From positions 1 to 31,087 of the forward strand of contig CAZUMW010000049.1 of assembly GCA_964621615.1 (NCBI GenBank): a stretch of DNA of 31,087 bases. The letters are read 5' to 3'. Of the stretch, positions 1-8,692 are shown in pieces. The position numbers were made by a program, and so were the translations under genes. Source of the stretch: CAZUMW01 sp964621615. GTDB lineage: Bacteria > Desulfobacterota > WTBG01 > CAIYCZ01 > CAIRTM01. The notes under the pieces are model-generated. The model saw nothing but the letters and a program-made list of their open reading frames with translations. It was not told the DNA's origin and made no database searches. The number at the start of each line of letters is the position of its first letter. Position 1 is the stretch's first letter.

Positions 1-60
1 TCGCTCATTTCCCCATTTACGCCGCAAGCGGCGGGGAATACAACCCCAAGGGATTCAAAT
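1..60. repeat. REP-like inverted repeat at left edge
   Basis: A compact inverted repeat, CGCCGC at 20-25 and GCGGCG at 28-33, is flanked by CCCC and GGGG runs, just past the 3' end of the secreted protein gene. It resembles the C-rich hairpin at 16997-17020, which also lies between genes. I infer a short REP-type intergenic element. It could help stop transcription of the exopolysaccharide operon, but no T run follows it on the minus strand. Confidence 0.4.
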
Positions 61-83
61 TTTAACACTTTATTGTCAAGAAC

Positions 84-2273
84 CTAATCTCCACCGTTTA
101 ACGCCTTGCTGATAACCGGAATAAATACCATGACAAGCTCTTTAACTTTTTTGCGAATATCCGGATGTGACTCGATAACGGAAATCAGCTCTGATGCATA
201 TGTATAATAAAGGTTTATCAAATAACGTCCTGACGCGGTGTGCACAAGCCGCTCATCCCGGTACTGCCTCAACACTTCCAATGCCTTGTTCTCATTATTG
301 CCAAGGAGATTTTCAGCAGGGCAGGCAGGGGTCATTTTGACCCTTATTGTAAAGCTTTGTTCTGCCGCGGCACCGCCCTGATCGGTAACGTCAATACCGA
401 CAGTATGCTCGCCAATCTGGCGGATTTCGGGCGTCCAGGTAATCAAACCGTTTGACCGGTCGATGATCATTCCATCGGGGTGATCCTTTAAAGCAAACAA
501 TGCATTTTCAGTCATGCTTTCTATAACCACCTGATAAGCATATTCTTTACCGACAAACGCATCAGAAACAGGTTCGGAAACAATGGATATCGGCGGAGGC
601 TTTGAAGCGGTTGTTGTCGTTGTTGACGGCAGAGTTGTTGAAGTTGTTAGCGATGTTATAGTTGTCGTTGACTCTGCTGGGATGCCGGTTGTGGTCGTCG
701 TGGTGACAGAACCGCCACCGCCACCGCTTCCCCCTCCCCCGTTTCCATCGTCCGTAATGGATACTGTTGTTGTCACTACGGGAACTTTCAGCGCCGGTCC
801 GATGCCGAACATGGTGCCGCCAAGGTCAAGAAGTGAAGGCGAGGATGTATTGTCGACTGAAAAACCAAGACATCCGTTTTCATACAGCGGTCCCGGAACA
901 GGTTCCTTCCATCCCGAGCCGTCAAACCAGCGAAACAGACTGTTTTCATCTACACCGCTGCATAATGATATTTTGATTTCACCAAGTGCTTGAGTCCCCG
1001 GAACAAACACATCAAAAAAAACGGTTTCATCGGTCTTGAAAACACCGTTTTCATCCGTTGGCATTCCTGCAAAGCAGGCGAACGTCATGGTTGCCGTACC
1101 GGTGATATCGACCCCCATACCGATATGAGAGAGAAGATCTATGCTGATGTTTTCATTATCACAAAAACGGGTTGAAATGTCTCCCTGGAAACCTGTTAAC
1201 AGAACGGGATCATAGACCGCACAGCCCGTTACCTCTGTACTGACGAAACTTTCGCTTGTTGATCCCCACCAGTTATTCTGTGCATTTGCACACAGGGTAT
1301 CCCCTCTAACAGTTAAGGCGTATCCGTCGGCATTGATAATGTTGTTATAATTTAAAAAAATCCCCGCTGCCGAGTTAACAAAAACACTACTGTCATAGCG
1401 GGTTTCAGTCACCGATCCGATAGTAAAACCGCGTATCGATGTATTATCTGCGTTGATACATATCGCAGCTTTTTGTTTCCCCCCTTCATCACCGCAATCG
1501 ACAGGCTCTCCCCGTATAACCGGATTCGCACCCGAGGCTGCCTGGATCGTCAGACCGGTACGAGTTACGGGAACGGTAAAGCTGTCGTACAAACCGTTTA
1601 ACACATGTATCTTTCCTCCACTCATTGCAGCCTCAATTCCCTGGGGTATAGAGGGATAGGCGTATTCCCCAACAACAATCGTATCTTCTGATACAATATC
1701 CAAAACCGTTTCAGGATCCGATTCATAACCGAATGCTGCTTCGCCGCTTTGTTCTGTACGCCCAGCCCAGTTGTATCCAAAAAACCGGTATCGGCCTCCC
1801 GGCTGCGCATCGTCGGGAACAGTAAGTGTATAAGAGAGAATATATTCCCGGCCGGGTTCGAAGGCTATATTTTCTAAAAATGCAGGGGGTTTCTCAAACA
1901 CATATCTAAGAGGGAAAGCGTTCTCATAAACCTCACCCAATGCTCCTGTTTCAATCAGTATTTCTAAAGCTTCTTCATCACAAACAGCTTCTGTTTCGTT
2001 AAGTGTTAATCGTGCATCAAGATGTTCAGTGAAGAAAAATCCCCGCAGGCTTTCAGGAGCAGATTCATCAAAAGTTACGGTCAGCAAAACCAAAAAGGTT
2101 TCCCCCGGAACAACCGAATCAGGCACTATTCGTTCAACGGTTACCGGATAACCGCTGTTAAATGCCGACACAGTGGGACAGGTGCAAAATAAAATCAATA
2201 ACAGTACCGGCACACACAGGCTGCACCGTCTGTTTGCAATAAAAATTCTATTCAGGTAGCTATCCGTGTTCAT
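84..2273 (-). CDS. Secreted beta-helix protein with poly-Thr linker and CPAE C-terminal module
   Basis: A 729-residue exported protein. I chose the ATG at 2273 (GGGA about 7 bases upstream) over an in-frame TTG at 2294. Residues 1-37 form a signal peptide with a long hydrophobic core and a VSA cleavage site. An Ig-like N-terminal region follows, then a right-handed beta-helix-like stretch at about 200-360 (NosD or pectate-lyase type, with repeated N/G/A turns). A Gly/Thr-rich linker occupies about 490-560 and a putative-Ig (cadherin-like) domain about 560-648. The last 79 residues (651-729) start with CPAE and contain LRQYRDERLV, GRYLINLYY and HPDIRKKVK. This pattern resembles a C-terminal module I know from secreted deltaproteobacterial proteins, but I cannot verify that here. 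The start lies 47 bases after the PP-loop gene, so it is probably the last gene of the operon. A role in binding or modifying the surface polysaccharide is a guess from context. Confidence 0.85.
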   Translation of the reverse strand: MNTDSYLNRIFIANRRCSLCVPVLLLILFCTCPTVSAFNSGYPVTVERIVPDSVVPGETFLVLLTVTFDESAPESLRGFFFTEHLDARLTLNETEAVCDEEALEILIETGALGEVYENAFPLRYVFEKPPAFLENIAFEPGREYILSYTLTVPDDAQPGGRYRFFGYNWAGRTEQSGEAAFGYESDPETVLDIVSEDTIVVGEYAYPSIPQGIEAAMSGGKIHVLNGLYDSFTVPVTRTGLTIQAASGANPVIRGEPVDCGDEGGKQKAAICINADNTSIRGFTIGSVTETRYDSSVFVNSAAGIFLNYNNIINADGYALTVRGDTLCANAQNNWWGSTSESFVSTEVTGCAVYDPVLLTGFQGDISTRFCDNENISIDLLSHIGMGVDITGTATMTFACFAGMPTDENGVFKTDETVFFDVFVPGTQALGEIKISLCSGVDENSLFRWFDGSGWKEPVPGPLYENGCLGFSVDNTSSPSLLDLGGTMFGIGPALKVPVVTTTVSITDDGNGGGGSGGGGGSVTTTTTTGIPAESTTTITSLTTSTTLPSTTTTTASKPPPISIVSEPVSDAFVGKEYAYQVVIESMTENALFALKDHPDGMIIDRSNGLITWTPEIRQIGEHTVGIDVTDQGGAAAEQSFTIRVKMTPACPAENLLGNNENKALEVLRQYRDERLVHTASGRYLINLYYTYASELISVIESHPDIRKKVKELVMVFIPVISKALNGGD

Positions 2274-2320
2274 ACCGGTTCCCGTTATCCGCAAAAAAGA
2301 TCTTTAAAAAAAACACGCTG

Positions 2321-3313
2321 TTACATGCCCAATTTTGTCCTGGCATAATTCACAATTGCGGGGTTTTCCGGCTCCTCAATTTTTACAAGGGCGAATTGCC
2401 GATCCATGGAACCGCTTCTCACCATGTTTGCCAGTTCCCATACATACGGATGAAATGCATAGCGGTCTTTATGGACCTGATTGGCAAACGCGTTTAACAG
2501 GCAATTTGTAGAATTTGCATCGGTATCTTCCGGTTTTTCCCACCCAAGGATTTTGTTTCTTTCTACTATTTTTTCTTCATCATAATGATTGAAAGCAAGC
2601 GGATGAATATTCCACGGAAAGCGTTCGGTGTGATCAAAATGTTCTTCAAAAAGAAAAAACGGATTAATATCATCGCCGGCAATTCTGTGAAGTGGTTCAT
2701 ATATGGCCTGCTGGGTCGTTTTCATAAGAGCTGCATTGGTTTTCATTACCGATGCCTGAATAGGCGCCTGGCCTGGAGACCATCCGAACCCGACAAACGG
2801 TATTCCTTTCTCAACGGCTGTACGCAGAACAACTGATTTAACCAGTCCGATACAGCTTGTACAGATTGTGCTGGCTCGTTCAAGGGTCTTGTGGGAGTAG
2901 AGCTCTTCACATGCTGCCGTGCTGAAGATTTTCTTCAGCATATTTGGGTCAGGCCGTACCATCATATGATCGACACCAAGGGATTCACACACGTTCCGGA
3001 TATTCACAAAAGACTTTTCGGAAATAAAGCTGTTGTCAAATGTAAGTGCAAGCGCATTGAGACCGTATTTGCTGACAAAAATATCCAGCGTATAGGTGCT
3101 GTCCTTTCCGCCGCTATAGGCCATAATCAGATCATAGGTTGTGTTTTTGCTGTGTTCGTTCAGCAGCTTTAAAAATTTTTCCTCATATTTCTTTTTTTTG
3201 TTTTCACCGGCATTATCGTTCCGGTAATTCCGGCAAAAATTACAGACACCATGTTCGTCAAACGAAATACCGGGAAATGTTTCAGGCAAAACACATTGTG
3301 TACAGCGTGTCAT
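2321..3313 (-). CDS. PP-loop ATPase, N-acetyl-sugar amidotransferase-like
   Basis: A 330-residue ATP-pyrophosphatase. The PP-loop SGGKDST is at residues 67-73. Two CxxC pairs (Cys4/Cys7 and Cys24/Cys27) lie in the N-terminal signature around PGISFDEHGVCNFC, and a further CTSC at 151-154 completes a likely metal site. The N-terminus and PP-loop match the WbpG/PseA/LegG family, which adenylates a sugar amide or carboxyl group and adds ammonia. The middle region (GWSPGQAP) differs from WbpG as I remember it, so this may be a separate subfamily. The HisH/HisF-type glutaminase and cyclase partners of WbpG are not in the window. It lies 17 bases after the AMP ligase, with GGAG about 8 bases before the ATG. 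Amidation of the uronic acid or of an ACP-bound acyl group is inferred. Confidence 0.75.
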   Translation of the reverse strand: MTRCTQCVLPETFPGISFDEHGVCNFCRNYRNDNAGENKKKKYEEKFLKLLNEHSKNTTYDLIMAYSGGKDSTYTLDIFVSKYGLNALALTFDNSFISEKSFVNIRNVCESLGVDHMMVRPDPNMLKKIFSTAACEELYSHKTLERASTICTSCIGLVKSVVLRTAVEKGIPFVGFGWSPGQAPIQASVMKTNAALMKTTQQAIYEPLHRIAGDDINPFFLFEEHFDHTERFPWNIHPLAFNHYDEEKIVERNKILGWEKPEDTDANSTNCLLNAFANQVHKDRYAFHPYVWELANMVRSGSMDRQFALVKIEEPENPAIVNYARTKLGM

Positions 3314-3330
3314 CTTGTTTCTCCATCTAT

Positions 3331-4884
3331 CTAATTTAAGATTTTTTCTTTCAGTTCATTTTTTTTCACTTTACCGCTTGCTGTCTTGGGCAATTCGTTC
3401 ATAAAAAATACCCGGTGGGGGATTTTGTAGGCCGGAAGGTTCTTTTTACAGTGTGCAAGGATATCTTTATCGGTAACGGCTGTATCCGTTTTCAGCACTA
3501 TTGCCACCGCAATTTCTTCGCCGAGAATATCGTCCGGAATACCGAAAGCGGCTGCTTCATGTGCATGGCCCTGTTCAAGTATCACCTCTTCTATCTCCCT
3601 GGGACCGATCCGGTGTGCACCGCTTTTAATCATGTCGCTTTTTCTGCTGACAATATACAGAAAGCCTTCTTCATCCGTTTTTGCAAGATCCCCCGTCCAG
3701 AGAAAACCGTTTTTAATAACTTTTGCTGTTTCATCAGGATCCCTCCAGTATCCGGTCATTATATTGTCCCCCCGGGCGACTATTTCCCCCGTCTCCCCGG
3801 GATGTACCGGATGAGCCTCCTTATTCAGCACGGCAAGAGTAACACCAGGTATCGCCTTTCCTATCGATCCTGTTTTACGAATAAGGTATTCCGGAGGCAA
3901 ATACGAAAGCCGGGCCGAAGCTTCGGTCTGACCATACATGATATAAATATCTACAGAGGGCAGAATTTTTTTCAGCTCAAGTGCACAGGCATGCGGCATA
4001 GGACCGCCCGCCTGTGCCAGATACCGTAGATCAGGGAATTGATATTTACGCAACGGCGAACGGTTTAACAGTATTGCATATGTTGACGGAACACCGGACA
4101 ATCCGGTAACCTTTTCCTGCTGCATCATATCCAGAACAACCTTCGGATACATGAAACTCTGATTAACCACCAGCGTCGCTCCCGCAGCAAAATGCGTCAG
4201 CAAAACAGAATTGCCGAATGAGTAAAAAAACGGAAGGACAACCATGTGCCGTTCTTCCGGACCGATTTTGAGATACTTCATTATGGAATCGGTATTGGCC
4301 ATTAAATTTGCATGCGAAAGCATAACCCCTTTAGGTCGTCCGGTTGTTCCCGAGGTATAAATAATCTGCGCCATATCCTCTTTATTGCGCGTTACTGATA
4401 TCTGCTTTTCTCTATTTAAGCCCTGCTGCATCGATTCAACTATTTCAGCAAAATCTACACAGCGTACCGGAATCCTTTGGGCTGCATCTTTGTTACTATT
4501 ACGAAGCGCTATAGATTGTACACTTTCAAGTTTTTGGGCGGCTTCCGCGATATGTCTTGAAAATTTAAGATGAGTTATGATAAAGCTTGCACCGCTATGG
4601 TTACACACATACCGAATATCACGGGCGGTTGTCTGGGTATTCAACGCAACGACCGTTCCGCCAGCAATAAGAATACCAAAATATGAAACGATATAATCAG
4701 AAGGGTCGTCTGTCAGTATGGCAACCCGATCGCCTGGGTTTACCTGCTCATCAATCAGCCAGCCCGCAAGGCCGGCGGCACTGTGCAGTACCTCCCCATA
4801 GGTCATTCGTTTATTTGTCTGGACAACCGCTTCCTTGCCTGGATAGCGATCAGCAGCACGATAAAGATAATCTTGCACATTCAT
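3331..4884 (-). CDS. AMP-forming acyl-CoA/acyl-ACP ligase
   Basis: A 517-residue class I adenylate-forming enzyme of full length. Visible core motifs are YTSGTTGRPKG (176-186, the phosphate loop), YGQTEA near 320, TGDLAK (the ATP-ribose Asp region), and PKTASGK near the end with the catalytic Lys505. The family joins a carboxylic acid to AMP and then to a thiol. With an ACP gene immediately upstream, the acceptor is likely the ACP phosphopantetheine arm rather than free CoA (inference). No Shine-Dalgarno sequence is visible before the ATG. Instead a short reading frame ends in an ATGA overlap at the start, suggesting translational coupling. Similar ligase/ACP pairs occur in exosortase-associated polysaccharide loci, but no exosortase is seen here. 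The acid substrate cannot be read from the sequence. Confidence 0.9.
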   Translation of the reverse strand: MNVQDYLYRAADRYPGKEAVVQTNKRMTYGEVLHSAAGLAGWLIDEQVNPGDRVAILTDDPSDYIVSYFGILIAGGTVVALNTQTTARDIRYVCNHSGASFIITHLKFSRHIAEAAQKLESVQSIALRNSNKDAAQRIPVRCVDFAEIVESMQQGLNREKQISVTRNKEDMAQIIYTSGTTGRPKGVMLSHANLMANTDSIMKYLKIGPEERHMVVLPFFYSFGNSVLLTHFAAGATLVVNQSFMYPKVVLDMMQQEKVTGLSGVPSTYAILLNRSPLRKYQFPDLRYLAQAGGPMPHACALELKKILPSVDIYIMYGQTEASARLSYLPPEYLIRKTGSIGKAIPGVTLAVLNKEAHPVHPGETGEIVARGDNIMTGYWRDPDETAKVIKNGFLWTGDLAKTDEEGFLYIVSRKSDMIKSGAHRIGPREIEEVILEQGHAHEAAAFGIPDDILGEEIAVAIVLKTDTAVTDKDILAHCKKNLPAYKIPHRVFFMNELPKTASGKVKKNELKEKILN

Positions 4885-4964
4885 GGATTCGGATAGTAGC
4901 TGTTCCAGATATAAGGTTCTTTATATTCTACTGAATCTTCGCGGAACTTCTCAAGACGCACCAT
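4881..4964 (-). CDS. Possible small ORF coupled to the ligase start
   Basis: A 27-codon frame beginning MVRLEKFREDS and ending NSYYPNP has its TGA overlapping the ligase ATG (ATGA at 4884-4881). The same frame stays open upstream, past the ACP stop codon, to a TGA near 5070, giving about 62 codons, but I find no ATG, GTG or TTG in that extension apart from a GTG at 4967. It could be a leader peptide that couples translation, the tail of a decayed gene, or the product of a frameshift from the ACP. The 121-base gap between the ACP and ligase genes is otherwise unexplained in a tightly packed operon. I do not recognise the peptide. Confidence 0.35.
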   Translation of the reverse strand: MVRLEKFREDSVEYKEPYIWNSYYPNP

Positions 4965-5007
4965 CACACAAGAACATCCATACGCAATGGTCGTTACGAT
5001 GGGTTTA

Positions 5008-5286
5008 TCAGTTAATATTGCAGCACGATGAGGATACAGAAGCTGTTTTCTTTTGAATAAAGTTCGTCAAATTGTTAATACTGTCAAGATTTTCCGGCAC
5101 AAGTTCATCATCTTCAACAGTAACCTGAAATTCATCGCCGATAAATTCGATTATCTCAAGAATCCCTGTCGAGTCTATTATGCCTGTCTCAAGAAAAGAG
5201 ACATCATCGCGTAGCGCATCATCATTTTCTGTAAAAAGAAAATTCATCAGGATAAACCGGCGTAACTTTTGTTTAATATCTGTCAT
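5008..5286 (-). CDS. Acyl carrier protein
   Basis: A 92-residue acidic protein with the ACP fold pattern. The attachment site is the Ser in ETGIIDSTG (Ser39), where most ACPs have DSL. The helix after it (EIIEFIGDEFQVTVEDDEL) and the C-terminal NNLTNFIQKK also fit. A very good ribosome site (GAGGTG, about 6 bases from the ATG) marks the start. The protein would be phosphopantetheinylated in the cytoplasm and loaded by the adjacent ligase. The C-terminal tail TASVSSSCCNIN is unusual for an ACP, with a serine run and two adjacent cysteines. It lies between the sugar aminotransferase and the ligase, so it probably carries an acyl or amino-acyl group destined for the amino sugar. That role is inference. 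Confidence 0.85.
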   Translation of the reverse strand: MTDIKQKLRRFILMNFLFTENDDALRDDVSFLETGIIDSTGILEIIEFIGDEFQVTVEDDELVPENLDSINNLTNFIQKKTASVSSSCCNIN

Positions 5287-5335
5287 CTATCACCTCACAT
5301 TGGATTATTATATTGTTCTTCCCAATTAAAAATGC

Positions 5336-6445
5336 TCACTGAGAATCAACTAATACTTTTACCATATCCGCAACATAATGAATCTGAGTATCGGTCAGTT
5401 CCGGAAAAAGAGGAAGCGACAGCAGTTCATCGGCAATTTTTTCGGCAACCGGAAAATCCCCCTTTTTATAGCCCAGACCGGAATATGCACCGGTCAAATG
5501 AAGCGGAACAGGGTAGTGTATGCCGCAAAAAATATCTTTTTCTTTAAGGCCGGACAGCATATAATCCCGGCTTTCTGTTCGAATCGGGTATAAATGATAC
5601 ACATGCTTTGCGTATTCTGCCTCTCTTGGAGTTTTTATTGCATCGAGGCCGCTGAAAAGGTTGTCATATAAACATGCGTTCTTTCTCCGTGCCTCATTCC
5701 ACTCATCAAGATACTTCAGTTTCACCTCAAGCACGGCAGCCTGCAGCCCGTCCATACGGGCATTCCAGCCGACCATGTCGTGGTAATACTTTTTTGACTG
5801 CCCATGGTCGCGAAAAACTTTTATCCTGTCTGCGTATTCCTGATTATTTGTCACTACCGCGCCCGCTTCTCCGAACGCTCCCAGATTTTTACCGGGATAG
5901 AAGCTGAAGCAGCCCGCATCCCCCAACGAGCCAGCGCGCTTCCCCTTGTACTCCGCACCATGGGCCTGACAGGCATCTTCAATAACAACCAAACCGTGCT
6001 TCCTGGCAATATCTATGACTGGGTCCATATCTGCAGGCTGACCGAATAGATGGACAGGGATAACTGCTTTCGTCTTCGAAGTAATAGCCCGCTCAAGCAG
6101 CAAAGGATCCATAGTACACAACTTCTCGTCGATATCGACAAAAACTGGACGGGCGCCGCAATAGGTGATCGCCTCTGCGGTTGCGATAAAGGAATTCGGA
6201 ACCGTAATCACTTCATCTTCCGGTCCAACCCCAAGCCCTATGAGCGCTGCCCACAAAGCTTCAGTTCCGCTTCCTACACCCACCGCGTAACTGCATTGAC
6301 AATATTCGGCGAAATGTTCTTCAAATGCCGTAACAAATGGCCCCCCTGCGAATGCCGTTTTTTCAATTACCTTCTGCATAGCTTCATTCAGCTCATTGGA
6401 CAGCGGTTCGGTGTGCATTTTAAGATCGAGAAACGGTACCTTCAT
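5336..6445 (-). CDS. wbpE: DegT/DnrJ/EryC1 sugar 3-aminotransferase (WbpE-like)
   Basis: A 369-residue PLP-dependent nucleotide-sugar aminotransferase. The start is ATG 6445, placed by GGGAG at 6451-6455 five bases upstream, not the in-frame ATG at 6457. Typical motifs are KVPFLDL at the N-terminus, GSGTEALWAAL (59-69), EDACQAHGA (157-165), and SFYPGKNLGAFG with the PLP-binding Lys186. In the WbpABED pathway this enzyme adds an amino group at C3 of the UDP-3-keto-GlcNAcA made by WbpB, usually from glutamate. All three partner enzymes are in the same operon, which makes this assignment much stronger than homology alone. Other DegT enzymes act on C4 or C6, so the substrate position is inferred from context. 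Confidence 0.9.
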   Translation of the reverse strand: MKVPFLDLKMHTEPLSNELNEAMQKVIEKTAFAGGPFVTAFEEHFAEYCQCSYAVGVGSGTEALWAALIGLGVGPEDEVITVPNSFIATAEAITYCGARPVFVDIDEKLCTMDPLLLERAITSKTKAVIPVHLFGQPADMDPVIDIARKHGLVVIEDACQAHGAEYKGKRAGSLGDAGCFSFYPGKNLGAFGEAGAVVTNNQEYADRIKVFRDHGQSKKYYHDMVGWNARMDGLQAAVLEVKLKYLDEWNEARRKNACLYDNLFSGLDAIKTPREAEYAKHVYHLYPIRTESRDYMLSGLKEKDIFCGIHYPVPLHLTGAYSGLGYKKGDFPVAEKIADELLSLPLFPELTDTQIHYVADMVKVLVDSQ

Positions 6446-6457
6446 AAATTCTCCCAT

Positions 6458-6655
6458 CTATTGTATCGGTTCATTACAGTGATCGTATTTCTTTCCTTTT
6501 TCATAGCCGATTATGATCATGAGCTCATTCGGTCGGAAAGCCACATGAAAAGATATGCCTTGATATCCATTTGAAATAAACAACCGGCACAGCTTCGCTG
6601 TCTCAGTTACAGACGCCTTTTCGGAATCTGCAACTGCCGGGGGACAATATCCCAT
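6458..6655 (-). CDS. Small hypothetical ORF between wbpA and wbpE
   Basis: A 65-codon frame fills most of the 240-base gap between the dehydrogenase and the aminotransferase. AGGA lies about 8 bases before its ATG, and it ends just before the wbpE ribosome site. The predicted peptide has no motif I recognise; its middle (GYQGISFHVAFRPNELMIIIG) is mildly hydrophobic. It may be a real small protein, a decayed gene, or chance. Cross-species conservation would be needed to tell. Confidence 0.3.
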   Translation of the reverse strand: MGYCPPAVADSEKASVTETAKLCRLFISNGYQGISFHVAFRPNELMIIIGYEKGKKYDHCNEPIQ

Positions 6656-6696
6656 ACCTTTTCCTAAACCGAATCTTCAGTTCGGAATCATTGTTG

Positions 6697-8019
6697 TCAG
6701 GCTTTTATTATGTTACCCTGCGGGGCAGGAAAATCTTTTGTAGCATTTCTCGTATCAATAACAAGCCGGGCATGCTCAACCAGCATTTGATAATCAATCG
6801 CGCTGTGCGCAGTCGATATAATAACGGCGTCATATTTTTTTAATGTATCCCGGTCAAGCGAAATGCTTTGCATATCAAGCAGCATACCGTATTGGCGGGT
6901 CTTTTTCATGCGAGGAACATATGGATCATGATAGGCAACGCGCGCACCCTTTTTAATGAGCAGCTCAAGCAGTTTCAAAGACGGGCTTTCCCGCACATCA
7001 TCGACATCGGGCTTATAGGAAAGTCCGACAACCAGAACCGATGCATTTTTCAGCGCTTTTTCACGCTCGTTTAACGCTTCGGTCAATTTATTGACAACAT
7101 ATCCCGGCATTGAAACATTTATCTCACCGGCAAGCTCGATAAACCGGGTGGTACTTTCAAACTCGCGGGCCTTCCAGGTAAGATAAAATGGATCGATCGG
7201 AATACAGTGACCGCCAAGTCCCGGGCCGGGATAAAACGGCATGTACCCGAATGGCTTTGTTTTTGCAGCGTCGATAACTTCCCATATATCGATTCCCATT
7301 TTTCCATAAATGATCTTCAGCTCGTTCACCAGGGCTATATTGACCGACCGGAAAATATTTTCCGTCAGCTTAACAGCCTCGGCAGTAGGTGTTGAGGAAA
7401 CAGGAACCGTCTCTGCAACTATAAGCGAATATACGGCATCCGCACGCTGCAACCCTTCACTGCTGTCCGAACCGATAACCTTGGGTATATTCCGGGCATT
7501 GAAGCTCTTGTTGCCGGGATCTTCACGCTCGGGGGAATACGCAAGAAAAAAATCCGTGCCACAGGTAAGCCCTCCTTTTTCCAGCTCCGGACGAAGCACA
7601 TCCTGCGTTGTGCCGGGATAGGTTGTTGATTCCAGAATAATAAGATGCTCTTTTTTCAGATACCGGGTTATTGTCTGCGCTGTGGCTATGACGTAGGACA
7701 TATCGGGTTCCCGCTGAGGCGACAGCGGAGTGGGTACGCACACGATAATTACATCAACATCACTTAACCGTGAGAAGTCTCGTGTGGCAGTGAAACAACC
7801 CGAATTGTTGAGCGCTGCAATCTCAGATGAAGAAATATGATTAATATAGGTTATGCCGCTTCCGAGTTTTTGGATCTTCAGCTCATCAGTATCAAAGCCT
7901 ATTGTTTTAAATCCTTTTTCGGCAAACGCCAGCACAAGGGGGAGTCCGACATACCCCATGCCGATGATACCAATGGTCAGCTTTTTGTTCTCGATTCTGC
8001 TTCGAAATTTCTCATTCAT
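6697..8019 (-). CDS. wbpA: UDP-N-acetylglucosamine 6-dehydrogenase (WbpA-like)
   Basis: A 440-residue NAD-dependent nucleotide-sugar dehydrogenase of the UDP-Glc/GDP-Man family. The Rossmann motif IIGMGYVGLPL is at 18-28, the central SSTPTAEAVKLTENIFRSVN segment at about 208-227, and the catalytic Cys272 in GPGLGGHCIPIDP. The C-terminal domain carries YKPDVDDVRESP. The GGHCIPIDP form is typical of the WbpA/WecC branch acting on N-acetylhexosamines, which oxidises C6 twice to give the uronic acid. It starts 3 bases after the wbpD stop, so the two are translated from one message. It provides the first step of the diacetamido-uronic acid pathway encoded around it. Confidence 0.93.
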   Translation of the reverse strand: MNEKFRSRIENKKLTIGIIGMGYVGLPLVLAFAEKGFKTIGFDTDELKIQKLGSGITYINHISSSEIAALNNSGCFTATRDFSRLSDVDVIIVCVPTPLSPQREPDMSYVIATAQTITRYLKKEHLIILESTTYPGTTQDVLRPELEKGGLTCGTDFFLAYSPEREDPGNKSFNARNIPKVIGSDSSEGLQRADAVYSLIVAETVPVSSTPTAEAVKLTENIFRSVNIALVNELKIIYGKMGIDIWEVIDAAKTKPFGYMPFYPGPGLGGHCIPIDPFYLTWKAREFESTTRFIELAGEINVSMPGYVVNKLTEALNEREKALKNASVLVVGLSYKPDVDDVRESPSLKLLELLIKKGARVAYHDPYVPRMKKTRQYGMLLDMQSISLDRDTLKKYDAVIISTAHSAIDYQMLVEHARLVIDTRNATKDFPAPQGNIIKA

Positions 8020-8022
8020 TCT

Positions 8023-8514
8023 CTATTTATCCTTTATCGGTCCTTTCATCTCTGCTGGGTTGCCCGCTACAATCGTATCAGGCGGTACATCCCTGACAAC
8101 CACACTTCCCGCCCCGACAATGGCATTTTCTCCTATTGTTACACCGCACAAAATTGTTGCTCCTGAACCGATTGCCGCGCCATTTTTAATATGAGTCGGC
8201 GTGCAGGACCAATCATCAGCAGTCTTCAGCTCACCATCCGGTGTCGCTGCGCGAGGGTATAAATCATTGACAAAAGTAACATTGTGTCCAACAAACACGC
8301 AGTCCTCGATAGTGACTCCCTCACAAATGAACGTATGGCTGGAAATTTTACACCTCGCTCCGATGGTAACGTTTTTCTGAATTTCCACAAACGTTCCTAT
8401 TTTTGTCGAATGACCTATTCGGCAGCCGTACAGATTAACAAAATCAACAATCTGCACATCCCTACCCAGTATGACATCAGGTGAAATACGGCATGCCATT
8501 GGTTCTTTTTCCAT
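8023..8514 (-). CDS. wbpD: UDP-sugar 3-N-acetyltransferase (WbpD-like), hexapeptide-repeat
   Basis: A 163-residue left-handed beta-helix acyltransferase. Hexapeptide repeats run through almost the whole chain (for example VTIGARCKI, VTIEDCVFVG, VTIGENAIVGAG). The stretch GHNVTFVNDLYPRA matches the conserved active-site region of WbpD-type enzymes, which transfer acetyl from acetyl-CoA to the 3-amino group. The C-terminal VVRDVPPDTIVAGNPA is the usual closing motif. The start is uncertain: ATG 8514 or ATG 8499 (MACRISPD) are both possible, and neither has a strong ribosome site. A terminator-like hairpin lies just upstream. Given the neighbouring ACP and ligase, the true acyl donor may not be acetyl-CoA, but the sequence itself looks like an ordinary WbpD. 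Confidence 0.9.
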   Translation of the reverse strand: MEKEPMACRISPDVILGRDVQIVDFVNLYGCRIGHSTKIGTFVEIQKNVTIGARCKISSHTFICEGVTIEDCVFVGHNVTFVNDLYPRAATPDGELKTADDWSCTPTHIKNGAAIGSGATILCGVTIGENAIVGAGSVVVRDVPPDTIVAGNPAEMKGPIKDK

Positions 8515-8539
8515 ACATACATCTTTTTGTGCTTCTGTT

Positions 8540-8576
8540 TTTTTAAAAAAAGCACCCGCCTTTACCCCGGGTGCTC
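8540..8576 (-). terminator. Rho-independent terminator/attenuator between wbpB and wbpD
   Basis: On the minus strand an 8-base perfect stem (AGCACCCG / CGGGTGCT, 8551-8558 with 8568-8575) is followed directly by seven T residues. It stands in the 178-base gap after wbpB. I see no obvious promoter between it and wbpD, so downstream genes either depend on readthrough or have a promoter I cannot see. Confidence 0.7.
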
Positions 8577-8692
8577 TTACATCAAGCTGCTATGCCGATT
8601 ATGATATTAAAAACAACATCAGAAATCATCAAATTACTACAAAATACTTCCCTTTTCACATTGCTGCAATCAGATCATCAAAGATAGCATAT

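Noticed and set aside
583..993. Plus-strand open frame rich in valine
   Set aside because: It is the complement of the poly-Thr linker of the secreted protein; the Val runs simply mirror the repeated Thr codons.
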